64,000 nucleotides of DNA from Pseudomonadota bacterium (GCA_023399375.1 JAEWPX010000007.1:1-64000), one strand, 5' to 3'. Shown: positions 34,471 through 42,883, counted from the first letter of the stretch. Program-made: numbers and translations. The notes: generated from the letters alone by a model not told the origin.

Positions 34471-35499
34471 TCAAAGGCCCTCGGAGCTTCCGACTCCGGG
34501 GGCCTTTTGCTTTCCGCAGAACACGTCATCGAGCACGTTCTCGACGATCCCTAGCGAGTGCAGATAGCGGGCCGTCGTGGTCGGGCTCTTGTGCCTGAGG
34601 ATCGCCTGGATCGTCGGGATGTCTACGCCCTCCCTGGCCAGGATCGAGGCCGAGAGGTGGCGTATCGCATGGAACCCGAACGGACGGACGCCGGCGCGCC
34701 GGCACAGCCTTTCCATGTAGTGCTGCCGGTTCGTGTAGGGCTCGCCGTTGACCTGGCTGAAGACCAGCATCGACCGGGGACCACGGGAACGGAGCGCGGA
34801 CAGCGAGGCGCTCAACTTCGACGTCATGGGCAGCGTCGCATACTCCAGGCCTCCCGTGGCCGTCTTGCGCGTCCCGAGCCGGATCGTCCGGGCCTTGAAG
34901 TCCACGTCAGGCCAGCCCAAGCGGAAGAGCTCGCCCCTCCTGGCAGCAGTGTGCAGGGCCGTCAACAGGAAGGCTTGATCGTCGGGTTCGGCCAGGGCGT
35001 ATGCCTTCCAGAAGTCGGCTTCGCTTGGGACATAGCGTGGGCGCTGGTCGTGGGCGAACTTTTCCATGGCCTGAAACGGGTTCTCTTTGGGGAGCTTGAG
35101 GTAGCGGACGCCCCAGCTCCACATGGCGACAAGGTTCTTGCGGTCCTTGTTGGCCGCGTTTCCGCTCGCCATGGCCCGCAGACGAAGCGCGTCCAGTATG
35201 TTCTTGGGATTGATGCCCTCGGCCGGAGTATCGAGGCCGATGAACCGCAGGGCGTTGTCCAGAGCAAGGCGCTTCTCACGGAACGTCTTGGCGCTGAAGC
35301 GCTCCTTTGCCCAGTCGAGGTACTGCGTCGCCAAGACCAAGACCGTAAGGATTGGCCGCGCCTCCTGCTCCCACGTCTCGGCGCTTTGGTTTGCCTCCCA
35401 TTTTTTGGCCTCTGCCTGGGTCTTGAAAACGGCCTGCTTCCGCTTCCCGTTTATGGTCTTCGTCGCACGGTATGTCCCGTTTTTCTGACGATATGGCAT
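34471..35499 (-). CDS. int: Tyrosine-family phage integrase
   Basis: This 342-residue site-specific recombinase has an N-terminal arm-type DNA-binding segment (MPYRQKNGTYRATKTINGKR), a core-binding helical domain (about 45-145) and a catalytic domain with Arg187 (TAARRGE), His277 and Arg280 (FHAIRH), His303 and the nucleophile Tyr312. GGAG precedes the ATG at 35499. The last 30 bases form half of a terminator hairpin. It is the final gene of the left operon and points at the tRNA-Glu. Confidence 0.93.
   Translation of the reverse strand: MPYRQKNGTYRATKTINGKRKQAVFKTQAEAKKWEANQSAETWEQEARPILTVLVLATQYLDWAKERFSAKTFREKRLALDNALRFIGLDTPAEGINPKNILDALRLRAMASGNAANKDRKNLVAMWSWGVRYLKLPKENPFQAMEKFAHDQRPRYVPSEADFWKAYALAEPDDQAFLLTALHTAARRGELFRLGWPDVDFKARTIRLGTRKTATGGLEYATLPMTSKLSASLSALRSRGPRSMLVFSQVNGEPYTNRQHYMERLCRRAGVRPFGFHAIRHLSASILAREGVDIPTIQAILRHKSPTTTARYLHSLGIVENVLDDVFCGKQKAPGVGSSEGL
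34473..34508 (+). terminator. Hairpin at the integrase 3' end, likely terminator of the tRNA transcript
   Basis: AAAGGCCC pairs with GGGCCTTT, and inside it CGGAG pairs with CTCCG around a 7-base loop. On the plus strand it runs into TTTT (34505-34508). It thus could end the tRNA-Lys/tRNA-Glu transcript before it enters the prophage, while on the minus strand it closes the integrase message. Confidence 0.5.
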
Positions 35500-35659
35500 G
35501 GATTTTCTCCGATATGACATTTTCAAAGAACACGACGGCCCCGCCGGGGACGGGCTGGAAACCGCCAAGCGCACGCTTATGGCGGTACACCCACCCGAGG
35601 CTTTTGCCAAACCGTTGCGCGACCTCGTAGGCGTCCATGCTTTTCCCGGCGTCGAGCAT
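35276..35659 (-). CDS. Small HTH DNA-binding protein (excisionase candidate) overlapping int
   Basis: The product has 127 residues. The first 50 (MDAYEVAQRFGKSLGWVYRH, then a Gly-Pro turn and VVFF) form a winged-helix or AlpA-like HTH of the kind used by excisionases. AGGAGG precedes the start at strong spacing. The frame does not stop before int: its last 74 codons overlap the first part of the integrase gene in another frame and give a highly charged tail with no domain. Either the tail is truly translated or the ancestral stop was lost. Confidence 0.65.
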   Translation of the reverse strand: MLDAGKSMDAYEVAQRFGKSLGWVYRHKRALGGFQPVPGGAVVFFENVISEKIHAISSEKRDIPCDEDHKREAEAGRFQDPGRGQKMGGKPKRRDVGAGGAANPYGLGLGDAVPRLGKGALQRQDVP

Positions 35660-35729
35660 CGTCCTTCCTCCTCGTCTTCAACCGGCGCGACAACCGCAGT
35701 CGCCGCGCCGCCAGAAATCAGGAGTTACT

Positions 35730-36113
35730 TCACTCCACGCCATTGGCCCGACGTAGGCGGTCTATTTCGGCGGCAATGAGCGCCCCAGCGACCGCGAGAC
35801 GCTGGATGCGGCCCTTCCTGTCTCGCTTCGCCCATTTCTCATCCCACCCCGTCTCCTCGAAAAAGCGATCCGGGGTGAACGTCACGCCGTCCTCACGGAT
35901 CATGCAAGGCATGGCGTAGTAGCAGGCGGCAAATGCCAACTCACTGTCCTGGTGTTGGTCGTCGTGCTCAGGCGTCCAGCCTTCCGCTTCAATCTGCCGG
36001 CGGCGCTCGGCCGCGATCTCCTCGGGGTCCCGGCCGTCCTCGGACTGCTTGCTGTCGTCCACGGTGATTTCGACCTCGGCCATGAACCGGTAGCGGTAGG
36101 TGTGGATGGCCAT
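35730..36113 (-). CDS. Phage protein, possible dNTP-diphosphohydrolase-associated domain
   Basis: This 127-residue protein has the phage-wide pattern RRRQIEAEGWTPEHDDQHQ (about 38-56), a central ELAFAACYYA, a W-rich DRFFEETGWDEKW, and a C-terminal VAGALIAAEIDRLRRA. Similar domains are found alone in many phages and are linked in databases to dATP/dGTP diphosphohydrolases. I recall this only from the family pattern. Its ATG overlaps the upstream stop (TGATG). Confidence 0.65.
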   Translation of the reverse strand: MAIHTYRYRFMAEVEITVDDSKQSEDGRDPEEIAAERRRQIEAEGWTPEHDDQHQDSELAFAACYYAMPCMIREDGVTFTPDRFFEETGWDEKWAKRDRKGRIQRLAVAGALIAAEIDRLRRANGVE

Positions 36114-36310
36114 CAGATGAGCCCCTTCGCTTCGGCCAGCCATTCGGGCATGGACACGGTGATGGTGTCGCCCTTCTCCGCGTCCATGCCCCATTCGATT
36201 TGGCTGAGCGGAATCCAGACTTCATCGCCGTCGAATTCAACGAGGATGGCCGAATCGGTTTCGTGGAGAAACTCCAGGTCTTCCACGTCGATCATGTCGT
36301 TTCTGGCCAT
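36113..36310 (-). CDS. Small acidic phage protein
   Basis: This 65-residue protein, MARNDMIDVEDLEFLHE to the end, has a strand-rich ILVEFDGDEVWIPLSQIEWG core of a type seen in small phage proteins. It starts 3 bases after the upstream stop and shares one base with the next start. Role unknown. Confidence 0.6.
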   Translation of the reverse strand: MARNDMIDVEDLEFLHETDSAILVEFDGDEVWIPLSQIEWGMDAEKGDTITVSMPEWLAEAKGLI

Positions 36311-36312
36311 AG

Positions 36313-36906
36313 CTACGCCGCCTTCTTCCCGGTCTGGTCCAGGGGAAGCATGATCTGGTCGGCCGTGACGCTCTCCGGCGTGCAGAGCCGGCCGTCCTTG
36401 TCGATGTAGGCCACGCCGCCGCCCTCGGCCTTGGCCAGGGACACCTTGACCTCGTAGGTCCACTTGACCGCAGCGCTGTTCTCGCTCGGCTCTCCCTTGA
36501 TGGTGACGGCGAGCTTGCGCGCCTCGTCGATGCCGGCCCGGCGGTGCACGTCGCTGGCCATGGCCTGGAGGCCCTCGTTGATCTGCTGCACCAGGTCGCC
36601 GCCTGCGATAAACGAAACGTCATAGGTGCCGTCCGTGGGGAGCCGGCCGCCCAGGAGCCGCCGCAGCCGCTCCAACGTTTCCCCCTGGTCCTTGAGCTCG
36701 GCGTCCAGGCGCTCGAGGCGCACGTCCCTGGCGTAGACCTCGAACCACGCCGCGACCTCGAACGAGAAAGGGATAGGGCCGATGATGCCCGGCGCGATCG
36801 CACCGGCGAGGATGGTCCCGTTGGGGAAAGGGTAGAACTCGACGGGGACGGGGAACGTGGTCGTCGCCGGCTTGGACTTCCCTCTCATTTTGTAGACCTT
36901 GCTCAT
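36313..36906 (-). CDS. Phage protein of unknown function
   Basis: The product has 197 residues. It has a basic N-terminus (MSKVYKMRGKSKPATT), a middle hydrophobic patch (TILAGAIAPGIIGPIPFSFEV, about 29-49), a predicted coiled coil (about 65-90) and a mixed alpha/beta C-terminal half. GAGGAGG precedes the ATG. The context is the left accessory operon. Confidence 0.6.
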   Translation of the reverse strand: MSKVYKMRGKSKPATTTFPVPVEFYPFPNGTILAGAIAPGIIGPIPFSFEVAAWFEVYARDVRLERLDAELKDQGETLERLRRLLGGRLPTDGTYDVSFIAGGDLVQQINEGLQAMASDVHRRAGIDEARKLAVTIKGEPSENSAAVKWTYEVKVSLAKAEGGGVAYIDKDGRLCTPESVTADQIMLPLDQTGKKAA

Positions 36907-36917
36907 GGTGTTCCTCC

Positions 36918-37277
36918 TCATGCCGGGCTTACTCGTGCCCGGGGAAAGGTTTGCATTTTCGCCGTCCCGCCCGGCTCGTGGACGTACCATTCAACAGCCC
37001 CTGTCATCGGATCGAATACCGGCTCGACCTGGAAATCCCCCCACGCCTCTTTCCAGCGCCACGCCAAGCCCCACAGTCCCGGGCCCGGGTTGACCCGAAA
37101 AAGCTCTTGGCGCGTCCAGCCCGCGGCCAGCAGTTCGGCCAGGAGCGGCCGCAGAAATCGGACGCCCGCCTCATACGCTTTGGCCCTGGCCCGGACTTTG
37201 GCCGCCAGCCTGTTGGGGTTGAAGGGACCTCCGCGTGGTGTTGCCGTGGATGGCGAGGCACAGTTCCAAGGCTTCAT
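36918..37277 (-). CDS. Phage protein with Arg/Ala-rich helix, start uncertain
   Basis: The coding signal is clear from about 37235: LAAKVRARAKAYEAGVRFL is helical, followed by LLAELLAAGWTRQELFR and a strand-rich tail ending in a GGTAKMQTF segment. No good ATG exists just before it. The nearest is at 37277, inside the overlapping upstream gene and out of frame with it. A ribosomal frameshift from that gene or a non-standard start are alternatives. About 119 residues with the chosen start. Confidence 0.5.
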   Translation of the reverse strand: MKPWNCASPSTATPRGGPFNPNRLAAKVRARAKAYEAGVRFLRPLLAELLAAGWTRQELFRVNPGPGLWGLAWRWKEAWGDFQVEPVFDPMTGAVEWYVHEPGGTAKMQTFPRARVSPA

Positions 37278-37365
37278 CCCGCGAGAGCTCGCGGAACGGC
37301 TTGTCCATGAGGCCAAGGTCAAGCATCCGCTGTGCGATGGCGGGGAGATCGAATTCAGCTTGCAT
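37171..37365 (-). CDS. Small phage protein
   Basis: The product has 64 residues. MQAEFDLPAIAQRMLDLGLM, then FRELSRDEALELCLAIHG, is a compact helical pattern seen in small phage proteins next to recombination genes. Its end overlaps the following gene by about 107 bases in a different frame, and its start lies inside the preceding gene (11-base overlap). Confidence 0.5.
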   Translation of the reverse strand: MQAEFDLPAIAQRMLDLGLMDKPFRELSRDEALELCLAIHGNTTRRSLQPQQAGGQSPGQGQSV

Positions 37366-37696
37366 GGATGACCTCCACGCCAGCCAAGTTCTCGCGCCAC
37401 TTCGTATCGAAATCGCGCATAGCAGCGTCAGGAGATGGCCCGAACCCGGCGACGCCATCCTGTAGGTTGTCCCCGTAGATGGCGCACCACACCTCGCCGT
37501 CGATAAACACCCTAGGGCGGAAGAGTACCGACGGGCGCTGCTGCTCGGCTGCGGCAATGACGTATTCCTGCGTCACGATATCTCGAGCATGGGATATGTC
37601 GAAGCACTGGAAAGCGACTCTTTCGATGGCACTCCCAACATCGCAGTTGGAAAGGCGGCTCCTGACGGCATCATATATTGCTTGGTGGCTATCCAT
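37355..37696 (-). CDS. Phage protein of unknown function
   Basis: This 113-residue alpha/beta protein contains VRSRLSNCDVGSAIERVAF, IVTQEYVIAAAEQQRPSVLF (a family-like region) and GDNLQDGVAGFGPSPDAAM (about 78-96). GGGAGGGAG precedes the ATG. Proteins with this last block occur in many phage accessory operons; no role is known to me. Confidence 0.55.
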   Translation of the reverse strand: MDSHQAIYDAVRSRLSNCDVGSAIERVAFQCFDISHARDIVTQEYVIAAAEQQRPSVLFRPRVFIDGEVWCAIYGDNLQDGVAGFGPSPDAAMRDFDTKWRENLAGVEVIHAS

Positions 37697-37886
37697 TTGC
37701 TCCCTCCCCGCTGGCCATGGCGGTACGGGCGATGGCACCCATGTCAAACTGCTGCCGGGCGCTCCCGTAAAAATCCTCGTCGGCGTAAATGCGTAGCGCC
37801 TCCTCCAGTACCTTGACGCGCTCTTTCAATTTATTGGCATCAGGATAAAGAGGGCATCCCCCGCAGCGTCCTCTGTAATAGGTCAT
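37689..37886 (-). CDS. Small Cys-containing phage protein with coiled coil
   Basis: The product has 65 residues. MTYYRGRCGGCPLYPDANKL has a CxxC, and LKERVKVLEEALRIYADED forms a short coiled coil. Its ATG overlaps the helicase stop (ATGA), and its end overlaps the next start by 8 bases. Confidence 0.55.
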   Translation of the reverse strand: MTYYRGRCGGCPLYPDANKLKERVKVLEEALRIYADEDFYGSARQQFDMGAIARTAMASGEGANG

Positions 37887-39604
37887 CTCCCCACCCCCAA
37901 AGCTCGTTCGATCTGCGACCGCGACCACTGAAAATCCATGTGACAGGAGGCCGCGTATTTGGTCATGCCGGAGTTTCCGAGGACGTCCATGGACAGGCCG
38001 TAGCCGCAGCGATTGAGCAGCTCGATCTGTTTGGCCGTGGCCGGCTCGGACAGCCAGCGCTTGGTTTTCTTGGCCGCGCCGTCCGTCTCATGGAGACGCA
38101 AAAAATCGTCGGCGGCAGCGAGACACGGCAGGCGCTCCCCGGTGGACAGGCGATGCACGCCGCCGTTGCCGTTGACCTTGCCCAGGGCGTGCCACGTCTC
38201 GTCGTCGGGGCTGAATACGCCGGCCCAGGCCGTGAAGCCTGCGGCGAGCATGGCCCGGCCGGAGCCGTAGAGGTCAACGTAACGAAAGGGGCTGGCGTCG
38301 AGGATATCCATTTCGGTGAGCTCAACGCTCGTCACCGTTGTGCCCGCGTCAGCCCCCAGGCGCTCGAAGACGAAGCCGCACAACGGGCACGTGCGCGTCT
38401 GCACCGGAAGCTCGGCGCCGCAGCCGATCCGGCCGGCGGCGTCGGGCCAACGGTAGATGTCGCTGCCCTCCATGGGGCAAATCTTGGTGGCGGCCTCTTC
38501 CGGCTCGCGCTCGACCTCTTCCTTGAGCGCGGCGGTCATGTTCAGGTCGCCGTGGGTGAGGAGCGAGGTCCCGAAGTCCAGAACCACGCAGTCCTTCTTG
38601 ACCACGTCTGGGTAAAGCTCTGGATCGACCGTGCGCAGGCCCCGGCCGACCATCTGGACCAACGGCCCTTTGTCGGAGCATTTACGCAGCAGAACCACGC
38701 AGGCGACGGGCTGGGAGTCGAACCCTTCGGTCAGCACCATGACATTGGTGAGCACCTGGATCTGGCCCCTGTCGTACCGGGACAGGATGGCCCGTCGCTC
38801 GGCGTCGGCCATGGCCCCGTGGACACAGGCCGCCCGGACGCCGGCGGCCAGGAATGCGGCGGCTACGTCCTGGGCGTGTTGGACGGTGCTGGCAAAGACG
38901 ATGGTCTGGCGGCCTCCGGCCTTCTCGCGCCAGTGGCGCACCACCTCGTCATTGACGGCCACGGTGTTGAGAATGGCCTCAACGGCGGCCTGATCGAAGT
39001 AATCCGAGACTTGCCCGATCTCGCGCAGGGCGTCCTGCGTGCCCCCGACATCCACCACGAACGCCTTGGGTGGCACCAGGAATCCGAGCTGCACAAGCTC
39101 GCGGATTGACACCGAATCCGCCACGTTGTCGAAAACAGACCGGAGCGACTTTTTATCCCCTCGCTCAGGAGTTGCGGTTAGACCGCCTACCATCACATTC
39201 GGATTTTTTTCGCGGGCCGCTTCAATGATGGCGCGCCATGTTGGCGCGGCGGCATGGTGTGCTTCATCAAGCAACAAGAGATCCAGGGATGGGATGCGAT
39301 CGAGGTTTCGCGACAGGGTTTGCGCCATGGCAAAGATAACGTCTCCACGCATGCTCTTAGTGTCCGCAGTATAGAGACTTGGTCTAGCGTTTGGGTTTAC
39401 CTTCCTATATTTCGACATATTTTGCGACACAAGCTCCTGCCTGTGCTGCAAAACCATCTGACGTCCAGCTATTTCTTTCCCTATTGCGCTTAGGACAATC
39501 GTTTTTCCCATGCCCGTCGCTCCGACAACAAGCGTATTTTGACGCTTCCCCAGTGCTTTTATGGCACGGTCAACAACTCTGGATTGGTATGGCCTAAGTA
39601 TCAT
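37883..39604 (-). CDS. Superfamily 2 DEAD/DEAH-type helicase
   Basis: This 573-residue phage helicase has the Q/I region LRPYQSRVVDRAI, Walker A VGATGMGKTIVL (about 26-37), DEAH in LLLLDEAHHAAA (about 109-120), and motif III TATPERG. In the second RecA-like domain are VLTEGFDSQP and motif VI VQMVGRGLRT (about 325-334). A zinc-ribbon-like CGAELPVQTRTCPLCGF lies near 405, and the last 100 residues form an unrecognised domain. It probably aids recombination or replication-fork remodelling together with the Sak4-like and SSB-like proteins upstream. Confidence 0.88.
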   Translation of the reverse strand: MILRPYQSRVVDRAIKALGKRQNTLVVGATGMGKTIVLSAIGKEIAGRQMVLQHRQELVSQNMSKYRKVNPNARPSLYTADTKSMRGDVIFAMAQTLSRNLDRIPSLDLLLLDEAHHAAAPTWRAIIEAAREKNPNVMVGGLTATPERGDKKSLRSVFDNVADSVSIRELVQLGFLVPPKAFVVDVGGTQDALREIGQVSDYFDQAAVEAILNTVAVNDEVVRHWREKAGGRQTIVFASTVQHAQDVAAAFLAAGVRAACVHGAMADAERRAILSRYDRGQIQVLTNVMVLTEGFDSQPVACVVLLRKCSDKGPLVQMVGRGLRTVDPELYPDVVKKDCVVLDFGTSLLTHGDLNMTAALKEEVEREPEEAATKICPMEGSDIYRWPDAAGRIGCGAELPVQTRTCPLCGFVFERLGADAGTTVTSVELTEMDILDASPFRYVDLYGSGRAMLAAGFTAWAGVFSPDDETWHALGKVNGNGGVHRLSTGERLPCLAAADDFLRLHETDGAAKKTKRWLSEPATAKQIELLNRCGYGLSMDVLGNSGMTKYAASCHMDFQWSRSQIERALGVGR

Positions 39605-39724
39605 AGATACCTTGCTTTGCTTTTGTACGCCAATCTTCGCCCGGCTATGCCGTTGGATGCCACTCCTCGCAGCACCACGCTTCACTATGCCACTCCCGGG
39701 CGCGCCGCGCCGGGCCTGTCCAGG

Positions 39725-40309
39725 CTATGCGGACTTCTTGGCCTCCACCTCTTCCCAACGCGTCACGACGAATTTTCCGAAAGGCCCCTTGCAGGCGGGC
39801 CGGAAGTCCCCCAGGCCGATGCGCTTGCCGGCGGCGTCAACGAGCTCACGAAAGAGCTTCGGGTGTATGATGGTGGTGTCGAGTTCGACGGAAAAGGAAA
39901 GTCCCCAGTCGTTGAAAGACGGCCGATGCGCGAGGATGCGGCCACCGGTCGAGGGGATGCGCACGGCCCGTGTGTCCACGTCCCAACCCTCACGGCTGAG
40001 GAGAGGGATTTCGATGCCTTCAATTTCGACGCAAGCCGGTATGAGGCTGGACTTTTGCGTGGTGACTTTTGACTTCCCGGCCTTGAAGAAGGTGCCTGCG
40101 TCAATGAGGCAGCGAAAAAGATTCGGCTGCGGGATCATGGGGTTCCCTTCTTCGCCGAGGTAGAGCTTCTTTTCGGCCTGCTCACGAGGAGTCCCTTTGT
40201 CGCCGATGGTAGCCACACGGGTTCCATTGGAAGCAGCCATGGCCGCTTCATCGGTGAATTTGTTACAAAGCAAAGGCGTCGTTCCCTGGATCGTGATGTC
40301 AATTCGCAT
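39725..40309 (-). CDS. Phage protein of the recombination operon
   Basis: The product has 194 residues. It opens MRIDITIQGTTPLLCNKFTDEA and continues as an alpha/beta protein with FRCLIDAGTFFKAGKSKVTT and LVDAAGKRIGLGDFRPACKG near the end. The LLCNKF and GLGDFRPxxGxFG-type ending recall proteins found beside phage annealing modules. No fold can be named. AGGAGAAAGG precedes the start. Confidence 0.6.
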   Translation of the reverse strand: MRIDITIQGTTPLLCNKFTDEAAMAASNGTRVATIGDKGTPREQAEKKLYLGEEGNPMIPQPNLFRCLIDAGTFFKAGKSKVTTQKSSLIPACVEIEGIEIPLLSREGWDVDTRAVRIPSTGGRILAHRPSFNDWGLSFSVELDTTIIHPKLFRELVDAAGKRIGLGDFRPACKGPFGKFVVTRWEEVEAKKSA

Positions 40310-40391
40310 TTCCTTTCTCCTGTAAGAGAACCTCGGTTTGGAGCGCATTGGGGCGCCCGACAATGCCGCGCGTCGCCCGGCAGAGCAGAAA

Positions 40392-41150
40392 TTATAACGG
40401 GACGTCCTGCATACCGGCCGGCGCGGCCCATCCGGGCATACCGCCGTTGGCGGGGGGGGGCGTCTGCGCGGCCGGGGGCGCCTGGGGCGCGGCCGGAGGA
40501 GCGTATGGCGCGCGCGGCGGTGCCTGCAGCGATCCCTGGGTCGGGGCAGCGGGCGCGGCGGCCTTGGGCGGCGCGGCCCATCCCGGGGCGGCGGATTGCG
40601 CCGCCTGGGGAATCTCGGGAATCGGCGTTTCGGTGATGATCTCGCCGCCGGCCATGACGTGCTGAAACTGCTCGTCGTCCACGGTGATAACGCGCTTGAT
40701 GCAGTTGTTGACGTAGCGGTCGCCCGGCTGCGGCTTCTCGACGTCAACCACGATGCCGAATTCCGCGCCCTGCAGGTCGGCCCAGGAGTTGAGGTAGCGG
40801 CCCTGCGTCGCGTTCCCGCTCTGGTCCTTTGGGCTGATGCCACGGATGGCTTCGACGATGGCGCGCATGAGACGCATGCTGATCTGCGCGGCCTTGGCGT
40901 GCCCGGGCGTCTGGCCACCGACGACGTAGTTGCTCCAGATTTTTCGCTTGGCGAACTGCCCGGAAAGGACCTCGAACTCGCAGTCGAGCATTTCGCAATC
41001 ACCCTTCTTCGAAAGCTTGAGCATCGGATCGGTGCCAACGAAATTCGCTTCCGGTTGCCGAATCGTCATCCGGACCTTGACCATGGAACCGGCAGGGATC
41101 GTCCCGGCGGATTCGCGTTGTTCTTCGGCGTCGTTGAAATTGATGGCCAT
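40392..41150 (-). CDS. SSB-like phage protein with Pro/Ala-rich tail
   Basis: The product has 252 residues. Residues 1-165 are strand-rich and look like a DUF669-type or OB-fold single-strand-binding protein (MAINFNDAEEQRESAGTIPAG at the start; KIWSNYVVGGQTPGHAKA near 80). Residues 175-252 are low-complexity Pro/Ala/Gln, like the flexible tails of SSB proteins. It lies 2 bases after the Sak4-like gene, as SSB or annealing partners often do. Confidence 0.65.
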   Translation of the reverse strand: MAINFNDAEEQRESAGTIPAGSMVKVRMTIRQPEANFVGTDPMLKLSKKGDCEMLDCEFEVLSGQFAKRKIWSNYVVGGQTPGHAKAAQISMRLMRAIVEAIRGISPKDQSGNATQGRYLNSWADLQGAEFGIVVDVEKPQPGDRYVNNCIKRVITVDDEQFQHVMAGGEIITETPIPEIPQAAQSAAPGWAAPPKAAAPAAPTQGSLQAPPRAPYAPPAAPQAPPAAQTPPPANGGMPGWAAPAGMQDVPL

Positions 41151-41152
41151 GG

Positions 41153-41986
41153 CTATGCGGCCTCCTTGCCGTTGATGGTGTGCGGGATGGCGTAGCGGCC
41201 GCCAGTGGCCGCGGCGAGCGCCGCGTGGAACGCGGCCCAGGTCTTGTCCTGGCCGATGAGAATCTCGTGGGGCAGACCCCAACGGTTCTTGGCGAGATAG
41301 GCGGGTCGCTCTTCGGTAAAGAGGCAGCGCTCGCCCGTACCCTCGGCCCTGAACTTGGATTCACCTTTGGCCCCGCCGTCCTTGGTCTTGATGGTCCTGC
41401 GCCTGTAGTTGGCGAACAGCACCATGTCGGCCCACTCCTGCCAGAGCGCCCAGGCGCGCTTATGCAGCTTGATCTGGTAGCGGTCATAGGGGTCGCCATC
41501 CGGCGGCTCATGGCGCTTGATGTCGGCGTGGGCGACCAGCACGATGGTCATGCCGCGGTTCAGGCGCAGGGCATCGAGCCATCCCATGACGTTACGCCAA
41601 TCGGCGTCGGCCTCGACGTACCCCTTGCCATAGCCAACGCCCTCGATTGATTCGACGGGACGCTCCCGGTCCGCGTTGAGCCGAGACACGGTCATGGCCC
41701 ATACTATCGGCTCGAGCCAGTCCAGCGAGTCGAGAACCAGCGTCTTAAACTCATGCTCCTGGCCATGCAGCGCGGCCATGGCCTCCATGAGCTCGCCGTA
41801 AGACTCGATGAGCTTGGGAAAGGTCGGTACATCGATGGCGGCCGCGCCGTCCTCGACGCGGAGCAGGATAGGCCGCTCGAACGTCGCGCCGAAGGTGGTT
41901 TTGCCCAGGCCCTGGACGCCGTAGACCAGGACCTTTTGCGGCCGGAACTCGGACGCGGCGGAAACGACGGTGGAGAGATCGAACAT
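41153..41986 (-). CDS. Sak4-like RecA-fold ATPase
   Basis: The product has 277 residues. Walker A is VYGVQGLGKTTFG (about 21-33), and Walker B-like TLVLDSLDWLEP lies near 85. MTIVLVAHADIKRHEPPDG (about 145-163) and the late AYLAKNRWGLPHEI are typical of phage AAA/Rad51-like proteins of the Sak4 group, which assist single-strand annealing. Its neighbours are the SSB-like protein (downstream) and a small unknown (upstream). Confidence 0.8.
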   Translation of the reverse strand: MFDLSTVVSAASEFRPQKVLVYGVQGLGKTTFGATFERPILLRVEDGAAAIDVPTFPKLIESYGELMEAMAALHGQEHEFKTLVLDSLDWLEPIVWAMTVSRLNADRERPVESIEGVGYGKGYVEADADWRNVMGWLDALRLNRGMTIVLVAHADIKRHEPPDGDPYDRYQIKLHKRAWALWQEWADMVLFANYRRRTIKTKDGGAKGESKFRAEGTGERCLFTEERPAYLAKNRWGLPHEILIGQDKTWAAFHAALAAATGGRYAIPHTINGKEAA

Positions 41987-41988
41987 GG

Positions 41989-42423
41989 CTATTCCTCCAC
42001 CGGCTCGTACGTGACCTGCGGCGCGCCGGGGGTGATGGTCATGGCGTCGCGCACCAGGGCCACGATTTCGGCATCGCCGTAGGCCATGAACCCATCAAGG
42101 TCCTTTTGGGACCGGGGAGAGAAAGTCCACTTGAAGAGCTTGGAAAAGGCCGCGTCGCCCATCTTCATCCGGACGAAGCCCACCTTCTCCTGATCGAACT
42201 TGACGTAGGTCTTGAGCTGCACCTTGGTGCGCAGGCCCGCGCCTTCGAGCGTCGCTGTCTTCTTGCCGGAAGCGAACGTGGCAATGCCGGCGAGACGCGC
42301 GTGGATTTCCCGGAGGCGTTCCGACTTTTCGTCGATCTCAGCCTTGAGCGCCGCGCCTTCGCGGATGAGAGCGACGGCTTCCGGTTCCGGCATCTGCAGA
42401 ACTCTTGCTTGGGCCGTGTTCAT
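41989..42423 (-). CDS. Phage protein upstream of the Sak4-like gene
   Basis: The product has 144 residues. The N-terminal half is helical (LIREGAALKAEIDEKSERLR, then IHARLAG) and the C-terminal half mixed, with VQLKTYVKFDQEKVGF. No family is recognised. The stop lies 2 bases before the next start, so it is an operon member. Confidence 0.6.
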   Translation of the reverse strand: MNTAQARVLQMPEPEAVALIREGAALKAEIDEKSERLREIHARLAGIATFASGKKTATLEGAGLRTKVQLKTYVKFDQEKVGFVRMKMGDAAFSKLFKWTFSPRSQKDLDGFMAYGDAEIVALVRDAMTITPGAPQVTYEPVEE

Positions 42424-42432
42424 GGTGTTCCC

Positions 42433-42615
42433 CTATGCGGCCGACTGGCCGTTCGGCTTGGGTTCGTCCGGGAACCGCCCGGCCGGTATCAGCCCGAGAC
42501 GCAGGGCGACCGTGTAGTTTTGCCAATTCAGGTCGGCGCGCAGACACGCCTGCGTCAGCTGTTCGTGGATCTTCTCGTGCCGGGCATCGACGTTCCCGGT
42601 TATGCGCGTGACCAT
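42433..42615 (-). CDS. Small phage protein
   Basis: This 60-residue protein, with MVTRITGNVDARHEKIHEQL and then a helical region, looks HTH-like (QLTQACLRADLNWQNYTVAL). Its ATG shares one base with the preceding stop (TGATG). Confidence 0.5.
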   Translation of the reverse strand: MVTRITGNVDARHEKIHEQLTQACLRADLNWQNYTVALRLGLIPAGRFPDEPKPNGQSAA

Positions 42616-42881
42616 CACGCGGCCCGCCGTTCGCTTTCTGCTTGTGCCTCGAACCGATCCGCCTCCTGTTGCCCGTCGTAGCTCGGTTCCCATCCGTCCT
42701 CACAGGGCTTGGCGTTCCATGCGATCCACAAGTCCAAGTACATGGCAGTGATACCAGCGACGGTCAGCCCTTCGATTGCAGCCTCTCGCGCGACGGCACA
42801 GCGACCGCGCTTGTTGTCATGCGGGTCTTCCTCGAACTCCTTGCACATGCAGCACTGCGCACCTTCAGGAATGATGGCCAT
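42615..42881 (-). CDS. Small Cys-rich phage protein
   Basis: The product has 88 residues. CCMCKEFEE near the start and further Cys at KRGRCAVA and KPCEDG suggest a zinc site. GGGAGG precedes the ATG. The family is not recognised. Confidence 0.55.
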   Translation of the reverse strand: MAIIPEGAQCCMCKEFEEDPHDNKRGRCAVAREAAIEGLTVAGITAMYLDLWIAWNAKPCEDGWEPSYDGQQEADRFEAQAESERRAA

Positions 42882-42883
42882 GG

